The notes: generated by a model from the sequence alone, not told the origin. Shown: positions 1 through 9,271, counted from the stretch's first letter. The stretch is 64,000 nucleotides of DNA from Halorubrum sp. BOL3-1 (GCF_004114375.1 NZ_CP034692.1:1364001-1428000), one strand, 5' to 3'. Numbers and translations: made by a program.

Positions 1-271
1 GCGTCTGTCGACACATCCCGCAGGGGGTGACGCCGTCGCGGACGCCGGAGGAGACCGCGATCCGCTCGAACTCGCGGTGGCCCTCCCTGACCGCCTCGGC
101 GAGCGCGACCTCCTCGGCGTGGAGGCTGTTCGAGTAGTTGGCGTTCTCGATGTTACAGCCGGTGTAGACGGTTCCGTCGGCGGTTTCGAGCGCGGCGCCG
201 ACGCGGTACTCGGAGTACGGGACGTGGGCGTTCGTCAGGGCCTCGCGCGCGGCGGCGATCAGGTCGTCCAT
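1..271 (-). CDS. cdd: Cytidine deaminase, 3' end cut by window edge
   Basis: Zinc-dependent cytidine/deoxycytidine deaminase of pyrimidine salvage, producing uridine in the cytosol. About 90 N-terminal residues are visible, starting at an ATG (complement of 269-271). The protein opens MDDLIAAAREAL and carries the substrate-contact segment CNIENANYSNS, the catalytic HAEE motif (zinc His and proton-shuttle Glu) and the second zinc motif PCGMCRQ just before the window edge. Only the last ~40 residues are missing, so the identification is safe. The gene is transcribed off the left end of the window. Nothing looks abnormal in the visible part. Confidence 0.9.
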   Translation of the reverse strand, partial: MDDLIAAAREALTNAHVPYSEYRVGAALETADGTVYTGCNIENANYSNSLHAEEVALAEAVREGHREFERIAVSSGVRDGVTPCGMCRQT

Positions 272-417
272 GTTCGCGCGGTCGGGCGGCGCGCCGATAA
301 CTGTACTGTGTCGTCGATCGGTGATTCGATGGAGACGGTGTCCGGGACGAGCTGCGAGCGTTCACACCGCCGGCTCGGAACACCGCCGAAGTCCCTACGG
401 TTCGACGGTACGTCGTT

Positions 418-452
418 TCGACATCCTCCCCGCGCTGAAGCGCGAGGCTTTT
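418..452 (-). mobile_element. Solitary IS200/IS605-type right-end hairpin remnant
   Basis: Read on the minus strand, this stretch gives AAGCCTCGCGCTTCAGC followed by GCGGGGAGGATGTC. That is a stem-loop (arms 428-436 and 439-447, one mismatch) ending in GAGGATGTC. From memory of haloarchaeal IS200/IS605 and IS1341-type elements, this resembles the conserved right end downstream of tnpB. No tnpA or tnpB lies nearby, so it would be a solo end. It sits in the 242-bp gap between cdd and the GCS2-like gene. On the plus strand the hairpin is followed by six T, so it could also act as a terminator, but no plus-strand gene precedes it. Confidence 0.5.
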
Positions 453-513
453 TTCGATTCTCCGTAATCGGTACGGTCGAGGCCGCTGAAGCCCCAGTCG
501 CGAGGCGTCCGGA

Positions 514-2082
514 TCAGTCGTCGCCCGTCCACGCCGAGAAGCCGCCCTCGATGAGCGTCTCGGACTGGCGGTCCACGTACTCCCGCTGGGTGTCCTCGAC
601 CGCGGTCGCGAAGTCGTCGCCGTCGTCGAGCCGTTCGCGGACGCGGTCGCGTTTCCAGCCCGCCGGCGTCGTCCGGTTCGCGACGCGCCACCGGAGCGGG
701 GCGACCCACTGGGCGGCCTCGGCGGCGGCACAGCCCGCGGTCCGGAGTCCCGCCTCCGCGTGGTCGAGGAGGTCCCCGTACACCGCGTCCGTGTCCGTGG
801 TGCGCTCGCCGTCGCGGTCGACCCACTCCATCTCGGCGTCGAGACCGTCTGCGACCGCGGCGTAGAAGTTGTCGCGGGCGGTCTCCCAGTCGAGACCGAT
901 CACGGGGTGTTCGCGCTGGGCGAGCGCCTGCATCAGGCCGGCGAAGACTCCCTGGAAAGCGATGGAGTCGCGGACCGTAGGCTGGCCGGGGATCGGCCGA
1001 AACTCGATGCGGGCGTTCGCGGCCGAGCGGCTCGACCCCTCGAAGACGGGGCGAACCCACCGCCAGTAGCTGCCGTGTTTGGTCCGGAACGTCGCGAAGG
1101 CGTCGTCGAAGCGGTCCGAGCCGCCCGGGTCGGGCATCGGGATCAGCGTCTCGTCGCTCGCGATCCGGTCGACCGCGGTCTCGACGTCGCGGAACTCTAG
1201 CGGGAACCGCACCTTGTCCGCGTCGGTCCGCGAGTTGAGGACCGACTCGAACACGTGGACCCGGTTCGAGGTCGCGCCCTCCGCGAGGACGCGCTCCGCG
1301 TCCCAGTCGTCGTCGTACAGCGCCGGCGGGAAGAAGGGGGAGTTGGCACCGAGCGCGAGCAGGGGCCCCGCGATCCGGAGCGCGTACCGGAAGTGTTCCG
1401 GGAGCGTCTCTGCGTGCGCCACCTGGTAGTGCGGCTGAACCGACGTGATGAGACTCTCGGGCATCACCGTCTCCGCCGCCAGCGACACGCCCGGCGCGTC
1501 GAGGACGGTCGCGGACCCGTCCGCCGGCTCCTCCCGGCCCGCGTTCGCCATCGCGTGGTACCGGACCGCGTCGCTCATGTTGACCGCGGCGACGACGCCG
1601 TCGACCTCGACGCTGTCGGTGAGGTACTCGCGGGCGGTCTCGCCCGCGGGCGGGATCGTCCAGAGGCCGTCGGAGACGAGCCGCATTCCCTCGACCCCCG
1701 CGGTGTTCTTCGCGGCCTCCAGCCGCGCGCGGACCTCCGCGAGCTGCGCGCGGAGGCCGTGGTTGGAGAGGGGCTGCGGACTCGTCGACATCTCGGCGTT
1801 GTGAAGCCCGAGCTCCTTCTCGAAGCCCATCAGCTCCAGCAGTCGGCGCGGGACTCGCATCAGGGCGTACTCTCCCGCCCGCGACTCCTCGCTCCACCGC
1901 CCGTCACCGACCGCGTGGAACTCGTACTCGAAGCCGACGATCGACTGTTGGTTGTCGAAGGAGCCGTCGTGAAGCTCCTGTTTGACGATCTCGGCCTCCT
2001 CGGCCGCGCGCTCGGTGAACGCCTCAGCGTCGACCGAGAGCGCCTCGCGGACCCCGTCGGCCAGCGCGGACTCGGTAGTCAT
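514..2082 (-). CDS. GCS2-like glutamate-cysteine ligase family protein
   Basis: A 522-residue protein resembling the GCS2/carboxylate-amine ligase fold that joins glutamate to an amino acid using ATP. The N-terminal part contains GFEYEFH (about residues 49-56), which matches the conserved acidic strand that starts this fold. It also has NAEMSTSPQPL near residue 94 and RVPRRLLELMG. Haloarchaea make gamma-glutamylcysteine instead of glutathione, so a role in thiol metabolism is possible. This protein is, however, longer than the usual ~360-residue haloarchaeal GshA and may act on another substrate. The ATG start at 2082 follows a clean gap to the next gene. Family assignment is fair; substrate is inferred. 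Confidence 0.6.
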   Translation of the reverse strand: MTTESALADGVREALSVDAEAFTERAAEEAEIVKQELHDGSFDNQQSIVGFEYEFHAVGDGRWSEESRAGEYALMRVPRRLLELMGFEKELGLHNAEMSTSPQPLSNHGLRAQLAEVRARLEAAKNTAGVEGMRLVSDGLWTIPPAGETAREYLTDSVEVDGVVAAVNMSDAVRYHAMANAGREEPADGSATVLDAPGVSLAAETVMPESLITSVQPHYQVAHAETLPEHFRYALRIAGPLLALGANSPFFPPALYDDDWDAERVLAEGATSNRVHVFESVLNSRTDADKVRFPLEFRDVETAVDRIASDETLIPMPDPGGSDRFDDAFATFRTKHGSYWRWVRPVFEGSSRSAANARIEFRPIPGQPTVRDSIAFQGVFAGLMQALAQREHPVIGLDWETARDNFYAAVADGLDAEMEWVDRDGERTTDTDAVYGDLLDHAEAGLRTAGCAAAEAAQWVAPLRWRVANRTTPAGWKRDRVRERLDDGDDFATAVEDTQREYVDRQSETLIEGGFSAWTGDD

Positions 2083-2138
2083 GTGACCGGGGAAGGACGC
2101 GGCGGTTAAAAAGGCCTCCGGCCGGGAGCGGGTCGCTA

Positions 2139-2873
2139 CTACTGGTTCGCGGACCGCGCGTCGAGCGCGACGGGGATCGACCGGCTCGCGACGTCGCCGG
2201 CGAACGCCTCGCCGTCGGCTTCCAACTTCTCGAAGGTGTCGTAGTGGATCGGGACGACGAGGTCGGGGTCCATCGCCTCGGCCAGCCCGGCCGCCTCGCG
2301 CCGGTCCGCGACGATACCGCCCCCGCCGATGTTCGCGAGGAAGACGGAGACATCGAGCTCGGCAAAGCCGTCGAGCGCGTCGGCGTCGCCGGGCCAGAAG
2401 ACCGTGCGCCCGCCGAGCGACAGCAGGAAGCCGCAGCCGGACCCCGGCGGGTGCGCGACCGAGCCGTCGGGACCGGCGTTGGGTCCCTCGGGATCGTTGT
2501 GCGCGGGGACAGACCAGGCGGTGATGCCGCCTGCGGGCGTCTCGACGTCGACGCGCTCCTCCTCGGCGACGCGGACGACCTCGTAGTCGCTCGCGAGCGC
2601 GTCGACCGGCCCAACGTCGCGGTCGATACCGGCGGGGTCGACCGCGTCGTAGATCACGAGCGTCGCGTCCTCGCTCGCGACCGACCGGATTCCGTCGGCG
2701 TCGTAGTGGTGGTCGTGGGTGACGACGACGAGGTCGCCGTCGCGCGCCCAGTAGTCGTCGAGGACGCCGTACCGCCCGGGGTCAGTGTAGACGACCGGTC
2801 CCTCGTCCGTCTCTAACCGCGCCGTCGCGTACCCGAGCCACTCCACCGCGAGTTCCTCGAAGCGGACCGTCAT
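2139..2873 (-). CDS. Metallo-beta-lactamase fold hydrolase (UlaG-like)
   Basis: A 244-residue cytosolic MBL-fold protein. The metal-binding signature THDHHYDADG is near residues 53-62. A second metal loop FWPGDADALDG follows at about 160-170, and a late VPIHYDTFEKL supplies the last His near residue 210. This arrangement matches the COG2220/UlaG-like branch, whose members include lactonases and phosphodiesterases; the substrate cannot be read from sequence. It ends 56 bp before the GCS2-like gene on the same strand and may be co-transcribed. The length is normal for the family. The call is firm for the fold and open for the reaction. Confidence 0.8.
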   Translation of the reverse strand: MTVRFEELAVEWLGYATARLETDEGPVVYTDPGRYGVLDDYWARDGDLVVVTHDHHYDADGIRSVASEDATLVIYDAVDPAGIDRDVGPVDALASDYEVVRVAEEERVDVETPAGGITAWSVPAHNDPEGPNAGPDGSVAHPPGSGCGFLLSLGGRTVFWPGDADALDGFAELDVSVFLANIGGGGIVADRREAAGLAEAMDPDLVVPIHYDTFEKLEADGEAFAGDVASRSIPVALDARSANQ

Positions 2874-2908
2874 GTCACCGCTTGCGACCGCGGCCGTCTT
2901 GAGGGTGG

Positions 2909-3772
2909 CTATCGGTCGCGGTCGCGACCGGGATCGGACCCGTCGTCACCGACCGGTCGGTGGTCCTCGTCGTCGATCACGGTGAGGTCCCACGCGGCGT
3001 CGAGCGCGTCGGCGTCGAGCGACCGCCCCAGCGCGTGTTCCGGCACCAGCGGCATCGGGACGGGGACGTACCCGGCCTCGCGCATCGCGCCGAACCCGCC
3101 GACCGTCTCGACGACGGTCCCGTCGTCGCCCCGCCGGACGCGAAACCGTTTGTCGGTCGGATCGCGGCGGTACGCGAACGGGAACGCCTCGTCGGCCGGC
3201 GTCCGGAGGCCGTCGACGCCCGCGAGGACGGCGACGACCCGGCCGTCGACCTCGCAGACGAGCCGCGGGACTACCGGCCGCCCCTCGTCGTCGACCGCGG
3301 CGGCGTCGACGTCCGCGCGGGCCGCAACCGGCCCGGCGGGGGTGTCCGTCTCGCGCCAGACGAACGTCGGCTCGCCGGGACCGTCGGCGTAGACGCAGGC
3401 GTAGCCGCCGCCGGAGACCGGGATCCGGTCCGGCCCGAGGTGGAACGTCCGGCGGCCCTCGCGCCGGGCGGCGAGCAGCGGCGGGTCGACGAGGAGGTTG
3501 CGCACGGCGGTCGCGGTGTCGGCGTCGCGGACGGCGAACAGGACGCGGCGGTCGCGGTCGAGCGCGTGTCCCAGCCGCGAGACGACGACGAGCGGCGTGG
3601 CGTCGTCCGCGGCGAGCGGCTCCACCGCGACCCGGTCGTCGCCGCGGGCCGCGACCGCGGGCGGTTCCGCGCCCGTCTCCGGGGTGGTGACCTCGAATCC
3701 CTCCGAGGCGAGCCGAGCGGCGGCCGCGTCGGTGAGGTCGCGCCGCGTCGCGTCGCCGAGAGGGCCTACCAT
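2909..3772 (-). CDS. Conserved haloarchaeal protein of unknown function
   Basis: A 287-residue acidic soluble protein without signal peptide or membrane segments. I recognise no catalytic motif. The N-terminal half (LTDAAAARLASEGFEV and PLVVVSRLGHALDRDRRVLFAVRD) looks like an alternating alpha/beta domain, possibly a restriction-endonuclease-like or nucleotide-binding fold. The C-terminal third contains the aromatic patch FPFAYRRDPTDKRFRVRRG and ends in a low-complexity acidic/arginine tail. It lies between ligA and the MBL gene on the same strand with short gaps, suggesting a loose operon. Codon use matches a real host gene. Function unknown. Confidence 0.65.
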   Translation of the reverse strand: MVGPLGDATRRDLTDAAAARLASEGFEVTTPETGAEPPAVAARGDDRVAVEPLAADDATPLVVVSRLGHALDRDRRVLFAVRDADTATAVRNLLVDPPLLAARREGRRTFHLGPDRIPVSGGGYACVYADGPGEPTFVWRETDTPAGPVAARADVDAAAVDDEGRPVVPRLVCEVDGRVVAVLAGVDGLRTPADEAFPFAYRRDPTDKRFRVRRGDDGTVVETVGGFGAMREAGYVPVPMPLVPEHALGRSLDADALDAAWDLTVIDDEDHRPVGDDGSDPGRDRDR

Positions 3773-3860
3773 ACTCGACCGTACGGACCGGAGCGTGAAG
3801 GGATTTCGCGTGGCGGTGGGGTCGACGCGACGTCGACCGTCTCCCCTTCCGCCGGCCCGA

Positions 3861-5738
3861 TCATCCGTCGCCGGCGAGCCGACGGACGCGGGTGAGCGAG
3901 TCGGCGTCGTCGACGCCCTTGTCCTCGCGGACGCCGACGAATCGGGGGAATCGGAGGGCGTAGCCGGCCGAGTAGGTCGGAGAGGTCTGGATCTCCTCGT
4001 AGCCGACCTCGACCACCAGCTCGGGGTCGAACGCGACCGTCGTTCCCGATTCGTCGACGACGTGCGTCGCTAAACGCTCCGTGAGGTCCGCGAGCGCCTC
4101 GTCGGTGATCCCCGTGGCGACCTTGCCGACCGTGGCGTATCCGGCGGACGCGAGGTCGCCGTCGTCGCCCGTCGGCCCTCCGTCGGTCCCCCTGTCGTTC
4201 GGCCGCTCGGCGCCCTCGTCGCGGACGGCGAGCAGGAACGTGCCGAACAGCTCCGCGCGGCGCCCCTCGCCCCACTCGGCGCCGACGACGACGGCGTCGA
4301 GCGTCTCCACGTCCGGCTTGCGTTTCAGCCAGTCGCGCCCGCGGTCGCCGGGGGTATACGTCGACTCTGGACTTTTCAGCATGACGCCCTCGTGGCCGGC
4401 GTCGAGGGCGGCCCGCTCCGCGGCCGCGATCGCCTCCGGGTCGTCCGCGAGCGTGAGGTCCGCGGTCGCGTCCGGCAGGACCTCGCGAAGCCGCTCGTGG
4501 CGGACGCGGAGCGGTTCGTCGAGCAGGTCGTCGCCGTCGGCGTGGAGGCAGTCGAAGGCGTGGAGCCGCAGCGAGACGGTCTCGCGCATGCGCTCGACGT
4601 CGTGTTTCCGGCGGAACCGCCGAAGCACCTCCTGAAACGGGAGGGGATCGCCGTCGTCGTCGACCGCGACGACCTCGCCGTCGACGATGGCCGGGACGTC
4701 GACGCGCTCGGAGACGTACTCGACGATCTCGGGGAGCGCCTCGGTCACGTCGTCCATGTTCCGCGAGTAGAGCCGCGGACCGAGTCCGTCCCCGTCGGAC
4801 TCGGCTGCGTCGCCGCCGTCGGATCCGGGGTCCGCCGGCGCGTAGTGGACCTGGACCCGAGCGCCGTCGAACTTCGTCTCGACGGCGACCGCACCGAACG
4901 AGTCGACCGCGTCGGTCGCGGTGCCCGCCTGCGCGAGCATCGCTTGGACCGGTCGGCCGACGCGCAGCGACTCCGCGCGCAGCCCCTCGGTCCCCTCGTC
5001 GCGGGCGCGGACCGCGACCCGGCCGTAGTCGTTAGTCACCTGAAGGGCGCGTTCGACGGCCGCGGCCGCCTCGTCGCTCGCGCGGAGCGCGGGCCCGTCG
5101 GAGTTGTCGTCGTCGGAGGCGTCGTCGCCGTCGCTTTCCTGGTCAGTCGAGAGGAACGCCTCCGCGACCGCGTCCCGGACCGTCCCCTCGCCGACGCCGA
5201 GCCGCATCTCTCCGAGGACCAAGCGGGCGAGGAACGCCGCCTCGCTCGACGAACACCGGGTGAACAGCCCGAACAGCGCGTCCCGCTTGCGCGACTCGCT
5301 CCCGTCGCCGCTCTCGGCCGCCAGGCCGCGAAGCCGCTCGTCGACCGCGGCGACGCTGAGCGCGTCGCGCCCCTCTCCGAACGCGGCGAGTCCCCGCTGC
5401 CCGCCGAGGTCGTACTCGGCGGCGACGGTACCGATCTCGCCGCGCTCCGCGAGGCGGTCCTCGACGTCGGCGGCGGAGACGTTCGGGCCGGCGGCGCGGG
5501 CGATCGCCTCGCGGCAGAGCGCGGGTCCGACGTCGAGGGTGCGGGTGTCGTGGGCGGGGAAGACGCGTCCGAGCAGGAAGCGGGTGACGACCGGGAGGCC
5601 GTCGGTCGACCCGTCGCCCTCGGCGCCTGCCGCGGGTCCGGCGTCCGCGAGCAGGTCCGCGAGCCCGAGCGTCGTCTCGATGTCGCCGTCGGTCGCGGCC
5701 ACCCGTTCCGCCCGTTCCGCCAGCGCGGCGAACTGCAT
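3861..5738 (-). CDS. ligA: ATP-dependent DNA ligase
   Basis: A 625-residue archaeal DNA ligase that seals nicks in replication and repair via an enzyme-AMP intermediate. The order is an N-terminal DNA-binding domain (about 1-210), an acidic linker DGDDASDDDNSDG near 215, then the nucleotidyltransferase domain with motif I ETKFDGARVQ (adenylated Lys near residue 289). Further motifs are LYSRNMDDVTE, a metal-binding VDGEVVAVD, and EGVMLKSPEST with WLKRKPD (motif IV-V). The OB domain ends at RRLAGDG. It is slightly longer than usual because of acidic insertions, common in haloarchaea. The start at 5738 (MQFAALAERAERV) matches the family N-terminus. Confidence 0.93.
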   Translation of the reverse strand: MQFAALAERAERVAATDGDIETTLGLADLLADAGPAAGAEGDGSTDGLPVVTRFLLGRVFPAHDTRTLDVGPALCREAIARAAGPNVSAADVEDRLAERGEIGTVAAEYDLGGQRGLAAFGEGRDALSVAAVDERLRGLAAESGDGSESRKRDALFGLFTRCSSSEAAFLARLVLGEMRLGVGEGTVRDAVAEAFLSTDQESDGDDASDDDNSDGPALRASDEAAAAVERALQVTNDYGRVAVRARDEGTEGLRAESLRVGRPVQAMLAQAGTATDAVDSFGAVAVETKFDGARVQVHYAPADPGSDGGDAAESDGDGLGPRLYSRNMDDVTEALPEIVEYVSERVDVPAIVDGEVVAVDDDGDPLPFQEVLRRFRRKHDVERMRETVSLRLHAFDCLHADGDDLLDEPLRVRHERLREVLPDATADLTLADDPEAIAAAERAALDAGHEGVMLKSPESTYTPGDRGRDWLKRKPDVETLDAVVVGAEWGEGRRAELFGTFLLAVRDEGAERPNDRGTDGGPTGDDGDLASAGYATVGKVATGITDEALADLTERLATHVVDESGTTVAFDPELVVEVGYEEIQTSPTYSAGYALRFPRFVGVREDKGVDDADSLTRVRRLAGDG

Positions 5739-5878
5739 ACGCGACGGGTTCCGCGACCGGCGGACAAAAGCGGTCCGATGCGGGCGCGCGACGCGGTCGC
5801 CGTCGGCTTCGCGGTCCGGGGAGACGACGACGATCCGCCGGGGAACCGCTTTTCACCTCCGCCGTCGTACGGCCCTCT

Positions 5879-6463
5879 ATGTACGTCCGCGACGCCAAGA
5901 ACCGTGACGAGGCGTGGTTGTTAGACGCGATCGAGCAGCTGGGGCTCGACGACGTCGCCTTCCGGTCGCGGGACTACGTGATCGCGGTCGACGAGGAGTC
6001 CGACGACCGGGCGGGCTTCGGCCGGCTCCGACTCCACCGGGGCGACGAGGGCGAGGAAAACCGGGTCGAGCTGACGGGCATCGGCGTCCTCCCCGAGTGG
6101 CGCGACCGCGGGGTCGGGGCGCACGTCATCGAGCGCCTCGTCGACACCGCGGCCGCGGACAGGTTCGAGACGGTGTACGTGCTCACCGACCAGCCGGAGT
6201 ACCTGACGCAGTTCGGCTTCGAGCGCGTCGACACCGAAGACCTCCCGCCCGCCCTCACTGACCGCCTGACTGAGAAACGGGAGTTCCTCGGCGGCGGGGT
6301 CGTCGGACTCGAGCTCGCCGTGGACGCGTTCGAGATGCCGAGCCGGCTCCGCCGGGCGTTCAAACAGGCCGAGCCGACCGGCGGCGAGGAGCCGAGCGAG
6401 TCGGCCGAGGACTTCGGGATCGACTCCGACTCCGCGACCTACAAGTACGACACGGGCCGGTGA
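5879..6463 (+). CDS. GNAT family N-acetyltransferase
   Basis: A 194-residue protein with the acetyl-CoA-binding GNAT core. The segment VELTGIGVLPEWRDRGVGAHVIERLV (split here as motif A, R-x-x-G-x-G/A type, about residues 62-88) is followed by VYVLTDQPEYLTQFGFERV, the typical strand plus YxxxGF end of the fold. The C-terminal ~55 residues (MPSRLRRAFKQAEPTGGEEP onward) form a haloarchaeal acidic extension. It starts at ATG 5879, diverging from ligA across a 140-bp gap that has a TATA-like CCGCTTTTCA upstream. The substrate, small molecule or protein amine, cannot be inferred. Confidence 0.82.
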   Translation: MYVRDAKNRDEAWLLDAIEQLGLDDVAFRSRDYVIAVDEESDDRAGFGRLRLHRGDEGEENRVELTGIGVLPEWRDRGVGAHVIERLVDTAAADRFETVYVLTDQPEYLTQFGFERVDTEDLPPALTDRLTEKREFLGGGVVGLELAVDAFEMPSRLRRAFKQAEPTGGEEPSESAEDFGIDSDSATYKYDTGR

Positions 6464-6589
6464 CGGGTCCGTCGACGAGAACTTCTCGCGCGGCGCAGAC
6501 CGGCGGGCGACCAGCGGAGGCCGGCGATCGGCCGGCAATCGGGCTGACGGCGACGACCACGCGTCACCGGGCGGTTCGACGAGCGCCGC

Positions 6590-7006
6590 TCAGTCCAGAA
6601 ACCGCGATCGGACGTCACCGGACGGGACCATACAGCGGTCCTTCTTGCCGAACCACCGGTATCGGTGTTCGGCGACGAAGTCGTAGACCCGATCGCGGAC
6701 CGAACGCGGGACGTATCGGAACGGCGAGAGGAGCCGGTAGCGGCCGCCCAACCCCGTCGCGATCCGGATGATCGCCGCCGACTTCACGTAGCTCTCGCCG
6801 TCTTCGATCAGGACGACCGAATCCAGCTCGTCGGTCGATAGGTCGTGTTCAGCCAGCAGCGCCCGTCCGACGTCCGACTGGAGGGAGGCGAAGCGGTACT
6901 TCTCCTCCGTGTCGCGGGGAACGACGAACCGGACGAACCCGCTACAGAGATTACAGACGCCGTCGAAGAGGATGATCGGGTCGTCGTCCGGAATCTCCGC
7001 GGTCAT
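6590..7006 (-). CDS. DCC family thiol-disulfide oxidoreductase (DUF393)
   Basis: A 138-residue protein of the DCC/DUF393 family, a small thioredoxin-like group. The signature FDGVCNLCSGFV (about residues 13-24) holds the Asp and the CxxC redox pair that name the family. The C-terminal part RYRWFGKKDRCMVP is the other conserved block. It is predicted to be cytosolic or membrane-associated. It is head-to-head with an HTTM-domain membrane protein starting at 7174. Genome links between DCC and HTTM proteins are known and suggest a shared membrane redox or carboxylase-related process. Start ATG at 7006 fits the family. The partner relation is inferred. Confidence 0.85.
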   Translation of the reverse strand: MTAEIPDDDPIILFDGVCNLCSGFVRFVVPRDTEEKYRFASLQSDVGRALLAEHDLSTDELDSVVLIEDGESYVKSAAIIRIATGLGGRYRLLSPFRYVPRSVRDRVYDFVAEHRYRWFGKKDRCMVPSGDVRSRFLD

Positions 7007-7173
7007 CAGTTGGCTACCCTTCGAAGCCGTCCCAATTCATGCTTCCGGTCGATCCGGTTCCGAATTTCGCCCAGACCGGCCGCGCGTTTTCGAATCGAGT
7101 GCGGGGGTGCGCCACTACGCCAAGCTTATGCCGGTCGAAACTGGAAACTCGTTGAACGACGAACCACGATACC

Positions 7174-8811
7174 ATGGACCGGGTTCTCCCTACTCGCGGC
7201 GCGCGATCGCGGGTCTCCGACGCTGTCGACCGGCTGTCCGCGGCGTTCGCCGCGCGGGTCGCGATCGACCGGCGCGCGCTCGCGGCCTTCCGGATCGGGC
7301 TCGGAGCGCTGTTGCTCGCAGACCTCGTTCTGCGGTCGCGCTCGCTGACCGCCTTCTACACCGACTACGGCGTTCTCCCCCGGCAGGCGCTCTTCTCGGA
7401 CTACTCGACGACCCGGTCGCTGCACGCGCTCGTCGGGGACCCCTGGGCCGTGGCACTGCTGTTCGCCGTCGCGGGGGCGGTCGCCCTCGCGCTGGTCGTC
7501 GGGTACCGAACGCGGACCGCGACTGTCGCCTCGTGGCTGCTGCTGTTCTCCCTACACGCCCGGAACCCGATGGTGTTGAACGCGGGCGACGACCTGCTGT
7601 TCATGCTGCTGTTCTGGAGCGCCTTCCTCCCGCTCGGCGCGCGCTGGTCCGTCGACGCCGTCAGGCGTGCGAGCGCACGCCCCGACTCGGGTTCCGACGC
7701 CGAGCCGACGACACCCGGTCCGAGCGGCTCCTCGGTGGCGACCGTCGCCGCGCTGGCGATCCTGGTACAGATGCTGCTGATGTACGTCACGAACGCCGTC
7801 CACAAGCTCAGAAGCGACCTCTGGATGAGCGGCGACGCCGTCGCGTACATCATGCGGGCCGACCAGTTCACCTATCTGCTCGGAAACCACCTCGCGGAGT
7901 TCCACGGCCTGTTGCGCGCGTTCACGGTCCTGTGGGTCGCGCTCCTGTTCGCGTCGCCGCTGTTGCTCCTGCTCACCGGGTTCCCCCGAGCCGTGCTCGC
8001 GTCGCCGTTCGTCGGGATGCACCTCGGCATGGCGGTCACGATCCGGGTCGGTCTCTTTCCGATCGTCGTCGTCGTCGGCTTCCTCCTGTTCCTTCAGACG
8101 CCCGTCTGGGACGCCGCCGAGCGCGCGGTCGCCCGGTTAGATCGGTCTGGGGCGGTCGAGCGCTGGCGTTCCCGCCTCGAGTCCCGAGCGCGGGCCGTGC
8201 CCTCGCTCGGCGCGTCGCTCCCTCGGTTCGCCGTTCCCGAGCGCTCCGAGGGGTCCGGCACCGACCGCCTCCGTTCGGGTTTCGCTCGCGGTCGCGTCCT
8301 CCTCTCGACGGTCGTGCCCTACGTGTTCGTGGTGTTGATCGTCCTCTCGAGCGCGCAGTCGGTCGGCTACGCCGGGCCTCCCGATCCCGGCGAGGAGGTC
8401 TTAGACGCCACCGAGATGGAACAGTCCTGGCAGATGTTCGCGCCCGACCCCGTTCACACGACCAGCTGGTTCGTCGTGCCCGGGAGCTTAGAGGGTGGCG
8501 GCGAACGAGACGTATTCCGCGATTCGACGGTCGATTTCGAGCGGCCGCCGCGGGCGGAGACAACCTATCCGACCTCCCGCTGGCGGAAGTATCTCAAGAA
8601 CGTCTACGCGGCCGACAACGAGAACCACCGCTCGTACCTCGCGAACTACTTTTGTGACGACTGGAACCGCACCCACGACACGGCCGTCGAGAACGTGACG
8701 ATCCACCGGGCGTACGAGCGGACCCACCCCTCCAACGGGACGGTCGAGGCCGCAAACGAGATCAGGCTGATCGAGTACGACTGTTCGGGCGAGTTCGTCC
8801 GGAACGAATGA
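7174..8811 (+). CDS. HTTM domain membrane protein (vitamin K-dependent carboxylase-like)
   Basis: A 545-residue integral membrane protein with an HTTM (horizontally transferred transmembrane) domain, the fold of vitamin K-dependent gamma-carboxylase. Family features include a first helix around FRIGLGALLLADLVL, then SLHARNPMVLNAGDDLLFM (about residues 126-144) and FWSAFLPLGARWSVD. Several hydrophobic helices follow up to about residue 320, and one more is near 375 (VVPYVFVVLIVLSSAQSVGY). The last ~150 residues look like a soluble extracytoplasmic domain with WQMFAPDP, which recurs in this family. Its gene diverges from the DCC protein gene. The substrate is unknown; true gamma-carboxylation in haloarchaea is unproven. 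Confidence 0.85.
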   Translation: MDRVLPTRGARSRVSDAVDRLSAAFAARVAIDRRALAAFRIGLGALLLADLVLRSRSLTAFYTDYGVLPRQALFSDYSTTRSLHALVGDPWAVALLFAVAGAVALALVVGYRTRTATVASWLLLFSLHARNPMVLNAGDDLLFMLLFWSAFLPLGARWSVDAVRRASARPDSGSDAEPTTPGPSGSSVATVAALAILVQMLLMYVTNAVHKLRSDLWMSGDAVAYIMRADQFTYLLGNHLAEFHGLLRAFTVLWVALLFASPLLLLLTGFPRAVLASPFVGMHLGMAVTIRVGLFPIVVVVGFLLFLQTPVWDAAERAVARLDRSGAVERWRSRLESRARAVPSLGASLPRFAVPERSEGSGTDRLRSGFARGRVLLSTVVPYVFVVLIVLSSAQSVGYAGPPDPGEEVLDATEMEQSWQMFAPDPVHTTSWFVVPGSLEGGGERDVFRDSTVDFERPPRAETTYPTSRWRKYLKNVYAADNENHRSYLANYFCDDWNRTHDTAVENVTIHRAYERTHPSNGTVEAANEIRLIEYDCSGEFVRNE

Positions 8812-9271
8812 GGTTCGGCCCGAAGAGCGAGCGTCTGAAGAAGCCGCTGCTCGTCGATCAGAACCGCTTATGAATGGCGGACAGGCGGGATGGCCCGGCG
8901 TTCCGTCACGGGGTATCCCGATTGCCTCCTCCACCCCGCGACCCGACGAGCGACGGGCGTCCGGCGGTGGGCTGCTCGCTTCCGCGCCTGACCCGATACC
9001 GCCGACGAACCGCGACGGACCGCTCCTGCGAGCGGGCGTCGCGGACCGCTGTCCCCGGCGGACGAGGCTTCCACGTTGGCTCTCGGGGCCCGTGCCGGTC
9101 TGACCGGACGCGCCCGCTGTTCGGTCCCCGCTGAAGACTACCTCACGGGTGACGAGCGGGGCCTAACCGCCCGACCTAGTCCATCTCGGAGTATTCGGGT
9201 GCGGCATAAGGGCCTTTCGTTCGCGGAGCGCCGGCGACCCGGTCGAGCGCCGCGCGGGGCCGACGGCGAGG
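8812..9271 (+). other. Intergenic region without a supported gene
   Basis: About 460 bp between the HTTM gene and the membrane protein gene at 9272. Short open frames exist on both strands, but their translations are Arg/Pro/Ser-rich shadow-like sequences without domain character. TATA-like spots occur near 8864 (CCGCTTATGAA) and 9208 (GGCATAAGGG). I see no tRNA, no repeat and no convincing hairpin. It could hold a small RNA, but nothing in the sequence demands one. Confidence 0.5.

Noticed and set aside
8870-9134. Small ORFs in the gap after the HTTM gene
   Set aside because: Translations are Pro/Arg/Ser-rich, overlap each other in several frames and show no conserved pattern.
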